The notes beneath the pieces were generated by a model, which made no database searches, was not told where the DNA came from, and saw only the letters and a list, made by a program, of their open reading frames with translations. Of a DNA stretch of 64,000 nt, positions 46,553-55,279 are shown one piece after another. Each line of letters starts with the position of its first letter. The stretch's first letter is position 1. The stretch spans positions 682,001 to 746,000 of the forward strand of contig NZ_CP028487.1 of the NCBI RefSeq assembly GCF_003048255.1, in the 5' to 3' direction. The stretch comes from Yersinia massiliensis (GTDB lineage Bacteria > Pseudomonadota > Gammaproteobacteria > Enterobacterales > Enterobacteriaceae). The position numbers were made by a program, and so were the translations under genes.

Positions 46553-47106
46553 TAAATCGTCACAATAACGAGGATATTTGCCGTAAAGCACCGGCGTTGA
46601 ATGCCTCGCTTATTTGAATATCGCTTCACCGCTAGGTGAGATAACGTGACTAAGTCGTAGCACGTGGAAAGGCAGATATTCAATCATGATGGTGACATAT
46701 TGATTTCGATACACCCCATATAATCACTTTTAGGCATTAATTATTTATCATAAATATTAATGTGAATATGATAATGACAGCCATTATGTAGCATAAAAGT
46801 ATATTGGCAAAGTCTGCAGGGGAATAATCTCTGAAACGAACAAAAATAATCATTAATATAAATAAACAATGCAAGATACTGATTTATTTAACCTGATGTC
46901 ATTTTCTTGACACTTTTCCTTAACATAATTCAATGATGAGAATACTCAATAGTGCTTTTTATTTTTGATAAATTAATATGTTATTGCTGTGCATTTATAG
47001 CCTACACTTAATCACTCATTAGCGAGCAACACTATTATAGCGCCGAGCATAATAATGCGTTAATCGTGAACAGAATCGCTTAATTCTGACCAATATGAGG
47101 TGACAT
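46553..47106. other. AT-rich region before the methyltransferase-nik operon, with an inverted repeat
   Basis: No gene is credible in this 554-base stretch. It contains TATCATA (46746-46752) facing TATGATA (46767-46773) across 14 bases. This could be an operator for the metal-uptake operon downstream, but the half-sites are in the opposite order to the Escherichia coli NikR box (GTATGA then TCATAC). The operon promoter must lie in this region. Confidence 0.45.
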
Positions 47107-47880
47107 GTGTTTCAACCAACGTCTTATCCCCATGCCGTAACGAATGAATTAACATCATACTGGGCTAAACGTGCTGAAGGTTACAATCAGGTCAGCAATG
47201 ACGAGTTACAGAGTAATAAGCAACAAATTTGGCTTAATTTTATTCTCGGGCTAGCGCCGCAAAAAGAAACCTTAAAAGTGCTGGATATTGGTTGTGGGCC
47301 TGGATTTTTTGCCGTCACCTTAGCCATGGCGAAACACCAAGTCACCGCAGTGGATGCCACACCGGCGATGTTGGAGCAAGCCAGAAATAACGCCCAACAG
47401 CACCACGTGGATATCGAATTTGTGGAATCTGATGTGCATCAACTGCCTTTTGCCGACAATCAATTTGATCTTATTGTCACCCGTAATGTCACTTGGAATC
47501 TGGCCAACCCCGCAAAAGCGTATCAAGAATGGTATCGGGTATTAGCCAATGAAGGGCGGTTACTGAATTTTGATGCTAACTGGTATTTGCGTTTGTACGA
47601 ACCGCAACGCGTGGCGGGTTATGAGCAGGATCGGCTTAATGTTCAGAAAGCGGGTGTCGAAGACCAATATTTACACACAGATACTGTGACGATGGAAAAT
47701 ATTGCTCGGCAGCTACCTTTGAGCCGAGAGTTACGCCCTCACTGGGACTTTGCGGTGCTGGTGGATTGTGGTTTCCGACGGATACACATTGATCTTTCTG
47801 CGGCAGAGGCGTTGTGGGATGACACCGAAAAACTGAATAATGCTTCCACCCCGATGTTTCTTATCGCAGCAGAAAAATAA
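47107..47880 (+). CDS. class I SAM-dependent methyltransferase
   Basis: This 257-residue protein has a Rossmann-type methyltransferase core. Motif I is VLDIGCGPGFFAVTLA (about 57-72), followed by VTAVDATPAMLEQARNNA and DLIVTRNVTWNLANP. The start is GTG at 47107 with GAGGTG upstream; an ATG two bases before it is in another frame. It is 39 bases upstream of nikA, and so probably the first gene of the importer operon. It may modify a metallophore or another small ligand taken up by the transporter, but its substrate is not shown by the sequence. Confidence 0.85.
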   Translation: MFQPTSYPHAVTNELTSYWAKRAEGYNQVSNDELQSNKQQIWLNFILGLAPQKETLKVLDIGCGPGFFAVTLAMAKHQVTAVDATPAMLEQARNNAQQHHVDIEFVESDVHQLPFADNQFDLIVTRNVTWNLANPAKAYQEWYRVLANEGRLLNFDANWYLRLYEPQRVAGYEQDRLNVQKAGVEDQYLHTDTVTMENIARQLPLSRELRPHWDFAVLVDCGFRRIHIDLSAAEALWDDTEKLNNASTPMFLIAAEK

Positions 47881-47919
47881 CGACATTATTCATTTACCCC
47901 ACTGTATTGGAGTCATTTA

Positions 47920-49503
47920 ATGCGCTTAACTTTCGCTCCTCTGCTATTTCTGTTTGTGTCTGTTTGTGGGCTTTTTCCCCTTGGAGCATTGGCACAAAAC
48001 AGTTCCCAACTAAATTATGCCAGCACTAAAGATATCCGTGACATTAACCCTCACCTCTACTCGGGGGAAATGGCTGCACAGAATATGGTGTTTGAATCAC
48101 TGGTCATTAATACCGATGAAGGCGTAAAGCCTTTCCTCGCACAAAGCTGGACGATCTCTGATGATGGGAAAACCTATACTTTTCAGTTACGCAAGGATGT
48201 CAGTTTTAGTGATGGCGAAAGATTCAATGCCGATGCTGCCAAAAAGAATATCGATGCTGTACTGGCTAACTACCAACGGCACGCATGGCTAGAATTGGTC
48301 CGTCAGATCGATAAAGTGAATGTCACGGGTGAATATGAACTTCAGCTAATCTTGAAAGAACCCTATTACCCAACGTTAGTCGAGCTGGGGCTAACACGTC
48401 CTTTCCGCTTTATCTCCCCAAAAGATTTTATTAATGGGCAAACCCGTGAAGGCGTGAGTGCTTATTCGGGGACAGGGCCGTGGGTATTAGAGCAACATAA
48501 CAAGAATCAATACGCGATATTTGCGGCCAATGATCACTACTGGGGCCAGAGCCCGAAAATTGACCGAGTACAGTGGCAGGTCATCCCTGATCGTCAGAGT
48601 ATGTTGATGGCGTTACAAAAAGGGGATGTGCAGCTTATCTTTGGTGCTGATGGCGATATGCTGGACATGGATACGTTTGAGGCATTGCAGAATACCGGCA
48701 AATTTACCGCAGTAATGAGCCAGCCGATTGCTTCGCGCGCGCTAGTGCTCAATAGCAGCAAAGCAATCACCGGTGAGCGAACCGTCCGTCAGGCACTGCA
48801 ATATGCCGTCGATAAAAAAGCCATTGCAGAAGGTGTGATGGATGGAACGGAAACGGTCGCCGATACGTTGATGTCACGGCATGTCCCTTATGCTGATATT
48901 GACCTGCCGGTTTACCATTTTGATCCCGCAAAAGCCTCGACGCTGTTAGAACAGGCGGGCTGGGTATTCCCCCAAGGGCAATCTTTCCGCAGTAAAGCAG
49001 GCAAACCTTTACAACTGATGCTGTCTTACAACAGTAATAACGCAGCGGAGCGTGAAATTGCTGAAGTTATTCAAGAAGATTTTAAAAAGGTCGGCGTTGA
49101 TTTAAAGATTGTCGGTGAGGAGAAGCAGTCATTTTTGGATCGCCAAAAATCAGGTGATTTTGATATTCAATATTCATTATCTTGGGGCACCCCATATGAC
49201 CCTCAATCCTATGTTTCGTCCTTCCGTATTCCCGCCCATGCTGATTATCAGGGGCAAAAAGGGCTTGCCAGCAAACCCAAAATAGATCAAATGATTGGCG
49301 AACTTTTGGTCTCTCCAGATGAAAAACAGCGTCAGGCTTTATATCAACAATTGTTCACCTTATTGGCTGAGGAAGGCGTTTATATTCCGCTGACCTATTC
49401 ACGCACCAAAGCGATTTATAGTAATCAGCTTCGTGGGGTGAGTTTTAACCCCTCCCAATATGAAATCCCGTTTGAAAAAATGTATTTCGAGCCAAAAGCA
49501 TAA
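47920..49503 (+). CDS. nikA: nickel/metallophore-type ABC importer, periplasmic binding protein (NikA-like)
   Basis: This 527-residue protein of the dipeptide/oligopeptide/nickel binding family has a signal peptide (LLFLFVSVCGLFPLGALA-Q) and the family layout: NPHLYSGEMAAQNMVFESLV, AQSWTISDDGKTYTFQLRKD, and a C-terminal part with GDFDIQYSLSWGTPYDPQSYV. This segment and the overall length match NikA rather than OppA or DppA. NikA binds nickel with small organic ligands such as histidine, not the bare ion. It is followed by a large hairpin before nikB, which should favour high NikA levels. The transported metal complex is an inference from the family. Confidence 0.85.
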   Translation: MRLTFAPLLFLFVSVCGLFPLGALAQNSSQLNYASTKDIRDINPHLYSGEMAAQNMVFESLVINTDEGVKPFLAQSWTISDDGKTYTFQLRKDVSFSDGERFNADAAKKNIDAVLANYQRHAWLELVRQIDKVNVTGEYELQLILKEPYYPTLVELGLTRPFRFISPKDFINGQTREGVSAYSGTGPWVLEQHNKNQYAIFAANDHYWGQSPKIDRVQWQVIPDRQSMLMALQKGDVQLIFGADGDMLDMDTFEALQNTGKFTAVMSQPIASRALVLNSSKAITGERTVRQALQYAVDKKAIAEGVMDGTETVADTLMSRHVPYADIDLPVYHFDPAKASTLLEQAGWVFPQGQSFRSKAGKPLQLMLSYNSNNAAEREIAEVIQEDFKKVGVDLKIVGEEKQSFLDRQKSGDFDIQYSLSWGTPYDPQSYVSSFRIPAHADYQGQKGLASKPKIDQMIGELLVSPDEKQRQALYQQLFTLLAEEGVYIPLTYSRTKAIYSNQLRGVSFNPSQYEIPFEKMYFEPKA

Positions 49504-49523
49504 TTGCTGTAGAGAGAGTTGAT

Positions 49524-49561
49524 AGGGTAATAGAGTGATGAGAGTTTCACCCTATTACCCT
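49524..49561 (+). promoter_or_regulatory. nikA-nikB intercistronic hairpin
   Basis: AGGGTAATAG (49524-49533) pairs with CTATTACCCT (49552-49561), with an added inner GTGA/TCAC stem. It lies in the 83-base gap between nikA and nikB. No T-run follows, so it most likely stabilises the nikA end of the transcript, as is common for binding-protein genes. Confidence 0.75.
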
Positions 49562-49586
49562 GGGATTATCAATAACGGGAGAGAAA

Positions 49587-50525
49587 ATGCGCTACTATTT
49601 GATCCGACGATTGTTGTTGATGATTCCACTGGTGTTAATGATCTCTTTCGTGGCATTTGCCTTAATGAGCTTGTCGCCGTCAAATCCCGCTGAAGTTGCA
49701 CTGCGAGTGAATGAGATTGTCCCCACGGATGAAGCTATCGCCGCCATGCAGCACGAGTTGGGGTTGGATAAGCCTTTTCTGAGCCAATATTTCTCTTGGC
49801 TAGGACGCAGTCTACAACTTGATTTGGGCACTTCGTTTATTACTCGCAAGCCTGTACTGCATGAGTTTCTATTGGCTTTACCAGCAACGTTGAAGCTCGC
49901 ATCCTATTCACTGGGCATTATCATGCTGCTATCACTCTCATTGGGGATGATGAGTGCGTTACTGGCTGGAACGCGGCTTGATAAGGGCGTGCGTGCTATT
50001 TTATTCGTGTTGACAGCAGTGCCCAGCTATTGGATGGGATTATTATTAATCTGGCTATTTAGCCTGTATTGGGATCTGCTGCCCGTGGGCGGAATGATGG
50101 AAACAACATCCGTTATTTTGCCCGCGTTAACACTCTCGCTGGCATATGTTGGCACTTACATGCGGTTAATTCGCAGCAGTGTGCTGACTAACCTACAACA
50201 AAATTATGTTCGCTATGCTCGCATGAGGGGACTGAGTGAACGGCGTATTATCGGCAAGCATGTGCTGGTTAACTCATTACATTCAACACTCATCGCGTTG
50301 GGCATGAGCATTCCTAAGTTAATTGCTGGCACCATTGTGGTTGAGAATATATTCGCTTGGCCAGGGATAGGGCGCTTATGTGTCTCGGCGATATTTAACC
50401 GTGACTATCCTCTCATCCAAGCTTATATCCTGTTAATGGCTCTGCTATTTGTCACATTCAATTTTGTGGTTGATATCATTCAGGTGTGGATCGATCCTCG
50501 TATCGGTTTTGGGGCTCACCGATGA
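49587..50525 (+). CDS. nikB: nickel-type ABC importer permease (NikB-like)
   Basis: This 312-residue inner-membrane permease begins RYYLIRRLLLMIPLVLMISF, the typical first helix of DppB/NikB proteins. MRLIRSSVLTNLQQNYVRYARMRG is the EAA-type loop that contacts the ATPases. With NikC it forms the channel. GGGAGA precedes the ATG. Its stop overlaps the nikC start (ATGA). Confidence 0.88.
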   Translation: MRYYLIRRLLLMIPLVLMISFVAFALMSLSPSNPAEVALRVNEIVPTDEAIAAMQHELGLDKPFLSQYFSWLGRSLQLDLGTSFITRKPVLHEFLLALPATLKLASYSLGIIMLLSLSLGMMSALLAGTRLDKGVRAILFVLTAVPSYWMGLLLIWLFSLYWDLLPVGGMMETTSVILPALTLSLAYVGTYMRLIRSSVLTNLQQNYVRYARMRGLSERRIIGKHVLVNSLHSTLIALGMSIPKLIAGTIVVENIFAWPGIGRLCVSAIFNRDYPLIQAYILLMALLFVTFNFVVDIIQVWIDPRIGFGAHR

Positions 50526-51376
50526 TGCGTATGCTGTGGCAACGCTTGCGGGCCGATCCTATGGCCTTTTGCTGCTTAACCCTCCTTGTTCTGATCCTAT
50601 TCGCGGGGATCTTTGCCCCGTGGCTCGCCCCACAGGATCCCACGTTGACGGCGATACGTCACAAATATCAGCCGATGAGCCTGAACCATCTCTTAGGGAC
50701 GGATAATCTAGGGCGAGACGTGCTCTCGCGTCTGCTTTATGGCATTCGCACCACGGTATTTTTGTCACTGTTTGCCATGTTAGTGACCATTCTTTTTGGC
50801 ACCGTGGTTGGCTTTATTGCGGGCTACTTTCGCGGCAGGATTGACGAGTGGCTAATGCGCCTTTGTGACATGATGCTGTCGTTCCCCAGTGAAGTGATGA
50901 TTTTTGCTATCGTGGGCATGTTGGGGCCAGGGATTAACAACATTATTCTGGCGATAGTGGTGATTAAGTGGGCTTGGTATGCACGTATGATCCGTGGCGT
51001 TGTGGTGCAGTACAGTGATAAAAATTATATTCGTTATGCCAAAGTGATCGCCTGTTCTGACCGGCATATTATGCTGAAACACCTTTTACCGGTCACTGCG
51101 GCTGAGATAATCGTGCTGGCCACGACGGATATGGGGAGCGTCATTCTCACCATCTCTGCATTATCCTTCTTGGGGCTAGGGGTGCAGCCTCCAACCCCAG
51201 AATGGGGGGTGATGCTTAACGAAGCCAAAAACGTCATGTTTAGCCACCCGACACTGATGCTACCCGCAGGGATTGCCGTCGTCATGGTGGTTGCGGCCTT
51301 CAACTTTATTGGTGATTTTTTGCGTGACGCGCTAGTGCCCTCGTCACAATCGGACTCTTCATCGGCGGATAATTGA
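50522..51376 (+). CDS. nikC: nickel-type ABC importer permease (NikC-like)
   Basis: This 284-residue permease starts at ATG 50522, four bases inside the nikB stop; the longer frame from 50486 lies within nikB and lacks a ribosome site. LFAGIFAPWLAPQDP and LGTDNLGRDVLSRLLYG are DppC/NikC hallmarks, and VVQYSDKNYIRYAKVI is the ATPase-contact loop. It ends directly before the nikD ATG. Confidence 0.88.
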   Translation: MMRMLWQRLRADPMAFCCLTLLVLILFAGIFAPWLAPQDPTLTAIRHKYQPMSLNHLLGTDNLGRDVLSRLLYGIRTTVFLSLFAMLVTILFGTVVGFIAGYFRGRIDEWLMRLCDMMLSFPSEVMIFAIVGMLGPGINNIILAIVVIKWAWYARMIRGVVVQYSDKNYIRYAKVIACSDRHIMLKHLLPVTAAEIIVLATTDMGSVILTISALSFLGLGVQPPTPEWGVMLNEAKNVMFSHPTLMLPAGIAVVMVVAAFNFIGDFLRDALVPSSQSDSSSADN

Positions 51377-52195
51377 ATGACATTATTAACGGTCAATCAC
51401 CTCTGCGTCACCGAACCACACACGGGCAATCGCCTAATTTCTGATGTGTCATTCAATCTGGCTGAGAATGAGTACTTGGCTATCGTCGGCGAGAGTGGCT
51501 GCGGCAAGAGTATGATATGTCATGCCATTCTTGGATTGGTGACCCCGAGCCTCAATGTACAAGGGGATATCTGCTTTCGCGGGCAATCGCGTCAGGATAT
51601 GAAAGCCGCTCAATGGAGCCAATTACGTGGCTGCCAACTGGGGATGGTCATGCAAGATGCGATGAGCGCATTTGATCCCTTGTATACCATTGGGAGCCAG
51701 ATTGCAGAGACATTGCTCGCGCACGGCCGCTATTCTCCAGCGCAATTGCAAGTCAAAACTCACGCCATGATGGAGCAGGTGCAATTGCGCCATCCTGCTG
51801 AAATCTGCAAAAAATACCCGCATCAACTTTCAGGTGGGATGCTGCAACGAGTAATGATCGCCCTTACGTTGGCACTGAAACCGGATGTGATCATTGCCGA
51901 CGAACCCACGACAGCATTGGACTGTATTACGCAATATGAAGTGATCGAACTGTTTATCCGCTTACGCCAACAAACGGCTTCCTCGATGATTTTTGTTTCA
52001 CATGATCTCGCGGTTGTGCGGCGTATTGCGCAACGCATATTGGTGATGAAAGAAGGGCAAGTGGTTGAATCCGGCTTAACTGAACAGATATTTTGTCACC
52101 CCCAACACCCTTATACCCAGTATTTGGTGGAAACACGGACCGCATTGAGTCGGCGGTTTAATCAGATTATGGATAGAAGCAATCATGCTCGTTGA
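51377..52195 (+). CDS. nikD: nickel-type ABC importer ATP-binding protein (NikD-like)
   Basis: This 272-residue ABC ATPase has Walker A GESGCGKS, signature HQLSGGMLQR, Walker B VIIADEPTTALD and switch histidine in VSHDLAVV. It starts at the base after the nikC stop. With NikE it forms the energising pair. The C-terminal oligopeptide/nickel extension (HPQHPYTQYLVE) is present. Confidence 0.9.
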   Translation: MTLLTVNHLCVTEPHTGNRLISDVSFNLAENEYLAIVGESGCGKSMICHAILGLVTPSLNVQGDICFRGQSRQDMKAAQWSQLRGCQLGMVMQDAMSAFDPLYTIGSQIAETLLAHGRYSPAQLQVKTHAMMEQVQLRHPAEICKKYPHQLSGGMLQRVMIALTLALKPDVIIADEPTTALDCITQYEVIELFIRLRQQTASSMIFVSHDLAVVRRIAQRILVMKEGQVVESGLTEQIFCHPQHPYTQYLVETRTALSRRFNQIMDRSNHAR

Positions 52196-52943
52196 GGTTA
52201 AGTCGCTATCAAAAAGTTACCCACTGTCGGACAGCCATTTTTGGTTTAAAAAGCATAGACGGGTGATTGATCAGGTGTCATTTTCCATCATGGAGGGCGA
52301 ATGCCTCGGTTTAGTGGGGGAAAGTGGCAGCGGTAAAAGTACATTAGGGCGTTTACTGCTGGGCATTGAATCCCCAGACAGTGGCACAGTGAGGCTAGCC
52401 GGTAAGCCCGTCCGCGCAGCACAAACTCGCCGCAATACCCTCAGCGCTGTATTTCAGGATTACACCTCTTCGATAAACCCGAATATGACCGTGTGGCAAG
52501 CTATCACTGAGCCGTTACAGGCACAAAGGTTGCTGGCTCCCCCGCAAATCAACCAGAGAGTCAGTGAGGTGATGCAGCGGGTTGGATTAGCGGAAAAGCT
52601 GCGGGTACGCTATCCCCATGAGTTATCAGGCGGCCAAATCCAGCGTTTGTGTATCGCACGCGCGATAGCGACTCAGCCACGTTTTATTGTACTGGATGAA
52701 GCGATCAGCTCACTTGATATCCCTTCTCAAGTTCAAATTCTGGAACTACTCCTCGAACTGAAAAAAGAACTTAAGATCACTTACTTTTTTATCACCCACG
52801 ACATTCAGGCTGCCGCCTATTTATGCGACAGAGTGCTATTTTTCTATCAGGGGCAGGTGGTGGAACAGGCGTTGGTCGATGAGTTACATGCTGTACGCCA
52901 TGATTATGCGCGTAAATTACTTGCCAGCGTGATGACGTTTTAG
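52185..52943 (+). CDS. nikE: nickel-type ABC importer ATP-binding protein (NikE-like)
   Basis: This 252-residue ATPase has Walker A GESGSGKST, signature HELSGGQIQR, Walker B FIVLDEAISSLD and switch histidine in ITHDIQAAA. It overlaps nikD by 11 bases and is the last gene of the operon. Pairing with NikD gives the nucleotide-binding heterodimer. Confidence 0.9.
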   Translation: MLVEVKSLSKSYPLSDSHFWFKKHRRVIDQVSFSIMEGECLGLVGESGSGKSTLGRLLLGIESPDSGTVRLAGKPVRAAQTRRNTLSAVFQDYTSSINPNMTVWQAITEPLQAQRLLAPPQINQRVSEVMQRVGLAEKLRVRYPHELSGGQIQRLCIARAIATQPRFIVLDEAISSLDIPSQVQILELLLELKKELKITYFFITHDIQAAAYLCDRVLFFYQGQVVEQALVDELHAVRHDYARKLLASVMTF

Positions 52944-53536
52944 TCCTTTTCTTATTGGTTAGACGAAATCAATGTTATCACCGCTCTATTCTGCGGTTGA
53001 GATTAAAGGGTTAATTGTATTTAATATTGTCGTCGCTGGAATTGGCAGGATTAAATATTGCCATATTATCTATTCGTCATTTTTATTTAATGACTTTCTA
53101 TTATGTGAACATTAATAACCAAAATGACTTTATATTTAATAGATGTCGGTATTATTATTTTAACGCAATTCTGCTGTCGTATTATCATTCCAACAGAGGC
53201 TATTTTCATGCGTTATAACTCTGTTTTTCCTTTAGTTTTTACTGTGTCTGATTTGTATTTAAATCAATAAAAACAAGTGGATATTGGATTTGTCTTATCG
53301 TGAAAATTTGATTTTTACTGTTATTCTTAAACTTAGTTAATGTTTCTTTGTTGCAAATCAATATTTTTATTATTACGATGTTTATTGCACGGTATTTTCT
53401 ATTTTTGTGATTTACATTTTATTATTCTTATTTATTGGTTATCAAAACAGATTGTAAATGACATCGCTGCAGTCATAATTGCGAAAAATTATTTTTATAT
53501 TTATATCCCTTTAAATATTGGTGAAGGATTTTCTGT
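52944..53536. other. AT-rich intergenic region before cdiB
   Basis: This 593-base region is very AT-rich and sharply different from the GC-richer cdiBA that follows. Short open frames here have no ribosome site and look like chance translation of T-rich DNA. I see no terminator for nikE and no defined promoter. H-NS binding is plausible but unproven. Confidence 0.55.
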
Positions 53537-55243
53537 GTGTCTCGTTTCAATTATTCTATATTAATAGCTGGCATATTATTGCCTTTGGTGGCTATTCCTT
53601 CCGCCGGCTATTGCGCAGAATTACCTTCTGTTCAGCAATTACCCTCTGTTCAGCAAAGCATTCACCAACAAGAACGGCAACGTGCTTTGGAAGAACGCCT
53701 TTCGCCTTCAGCGCCAGATGTGCGTTTATCCGAACCCACTGCGTCTTTGGGCCGACTGGTTTTTCCCGTTGAGAAACCTTGCTTTGCGATTGACCATGTA
53801 AAACTCACGGGTACCCAGCCATTACCGCGCTGGTTACCGTTGCAACGGCTGGCCAATCAGGCGCAAGGCCACTGTTTGGGCGCGAAAGGCATTAACCTGC
53901 TGATGAGCGAGATGCAGAACCGCCTGATCGACCACGGTTATGTCACCACCCGCGTACTGGCTCCGCAGCAAGATTTGAACCGTGGCACGCTGACGCTACA
54001 CGTGGTGCCCGGCAAAATACGCCATGTGGCCCTGACACCCGAGAGTGATCGCCATGTCACGCTGTTCACCGCCTTCCCTGCCCGCGCCGGTCACCTGCTG
54101 GATCTGCGCGATATCGAGCAGGGGCTGGAGAATCTCCAACGTATCCCCACAGTGCAAGCCAGCATGGAGTTGATCCCCGGCGATGCCCCCGGTGAGACGG
54201 ATATCGCTCTGAGCTGGAAGCAGAGCAAAATGTGGCGGCTGGCTGCCTCACTGGATGACTCGGGCACGCGCAGCACCGGTCGTTATCAAGGCGGTGCAAC
54301 GCTGTTTCTCGATAACCCGTTGTCCCTGAGTGACCAGTTTTATGTCTCTGCGGGCGGCTCCATTAAAAATCGGGGCGAAAAAGGCACCAACAACCTGACC
54401 GGCCATTACTCGCTGCCGTTCGGTTACTGGACCGCAGGTATCACCGCCAGCAGCTATGACTATCACCAAACGGTGGCAGGTCTCAATGGCGACTACCACT
54501 ACCGTGGTGAAAGCGACAATGTGACGCTGCAACTTAGCCGCTTACTGCACCGCAACGCCAGCCAGAAAACCACCTTCACCTACGATGTGCTGACCCGCTC
54601 ATCGAAAAACTACATCAATGATACCGAAGTGGAAGTCCAGCGCCGCCGCACCTCTGCTTGGCGCGTCGGGCTACAACATCGCCACTTTATCGCGCAGTCC
54701 ACGCTGGACGCGGGGATCAGCTATCAGCGCGGTACCCGCTGGTTTGGGGCCGTACCGGCACAAGAAGAGTATTTCGGCGAAGCCACCGCCTTGAGCAAAA
54801 TTCTGCGACTGAATGCGCAGTTGGACGTGCCTTTTGTCCTCGCGACACAACAATTCCATTACAACCTGCAATACCAGCGCCAGAGCACCAACACGCCACT
54901 GACCCCGCAGGATCAGTTCGCTATTGGTGGCCGTTGGACCGTGCGCGGCTTTGATGGCGAACGCACACTCAACGCCGATCGCGGCTGGACAGTGCGCAAC
55001 GATCTGGGTTGGTACACGCCCCTGCCCGGACATGAGCTATATGTCGGGGTGGATTACGGCGAGGTGAGTGGGCGCAGCGATCCTTATCTGGTGGGCCGCC
55101 ATCTGGCGGGCAGTGTCGTGGGGGTTCGTGGCAAGGTCCTGAATACCCACTATGACCTGTTTGCCGGCAAACCGCTCTCCAAGCCCGAGGGGTTTAAAAC
55201 TGACTCGGTAACGATGGGCTTTAGCCTGAACTGGCAATACTGA
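53537..55243 (+). CDS. cdiB: CdiB, outer-membrane two-partner secretion transporter
   Basis: This 568-residue TpsB protein exports CdiA across the outer membrane. The start is GTG at 53537 with AAGGA upstream. After a signal peptide ([18 protein letters not shown]) comes a short repeat [12 protein letters not shown], then a ShlB-type POTRA region with a Cys pair ([21 protein letters not shown]), [20 protein letters not shown], and the 16-stranded barrel with [12 protein letters not shown] (the VRGF family motif) and a final aromatic residue, NWQY. The gene is followed 36 bases later by cdiA, giving the Escherichia-type B-A order. Confidence 0.93.
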   Translation: MSRFNYSILIAGILLPLVAIPSAGYCAELPSVQQLPSVQQSIHQQERQRALEERLSPSAPDVRLSEPTASLGRLVFPVEKPCFAIDHVKLTGTQPLPRWLPLQRLANQAQGHCLGAKGINLLMSEMQNRLIDHGYVTTRVLAPQQDLNRGTLTLHVVPGKIRHVALTPESDRHVTLFTAFPARAGHLLDLRDIEQGLENLQRIPTVQASMELIPGDAPGETDIALSWKQSKMWRLAASLDDSGTRSTGRYQGGATLFLDNPLSLSDQFYVSAGGSIKNRGEKGTNNLTGHYSLPFGYWTAGITASSYDYHQTVAGLNGDYHYRGESDNVTLQLSRLLHRNASQKTTFTYDVLTRSSKNYINDTEVEVQRRRTSAWRVGLQHRHFIAQSTLDAGISYQRGTRWFGAVPAQEEYFGEATALSKILRLNAQLDVPFVLATQQFHYNLQYQRQSTNTPLTPQDQFAIGGRWTVRGFDGERTLNADRGWTVRNDLGWYTPLPGHELYVGVDYGEVSGRSDPYLVGRHLAGSVVGVRGKVLNTHYDLFAGKPLSKPEGFKTDSVTMGFSLNWQY

Positions 55244-55279
55244 TGCGACTCATAAATAACATAATTTCTGGAATGACTG

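Noticed and set aside
46746..46773. NikR box upstream of the nik operon
   Set aside because: The half-sites are in the opposite order to the E. coli consensus and the spacer differs, so it is kept only as an inverted repeat.
53015..53564. Two small open frames in the AT-rich region before cdiB
   Set aside because: They have no ribosome site, and their Ile/Phe/Tyr/Leu-rich proteins are what any T-rich DNA would encode.
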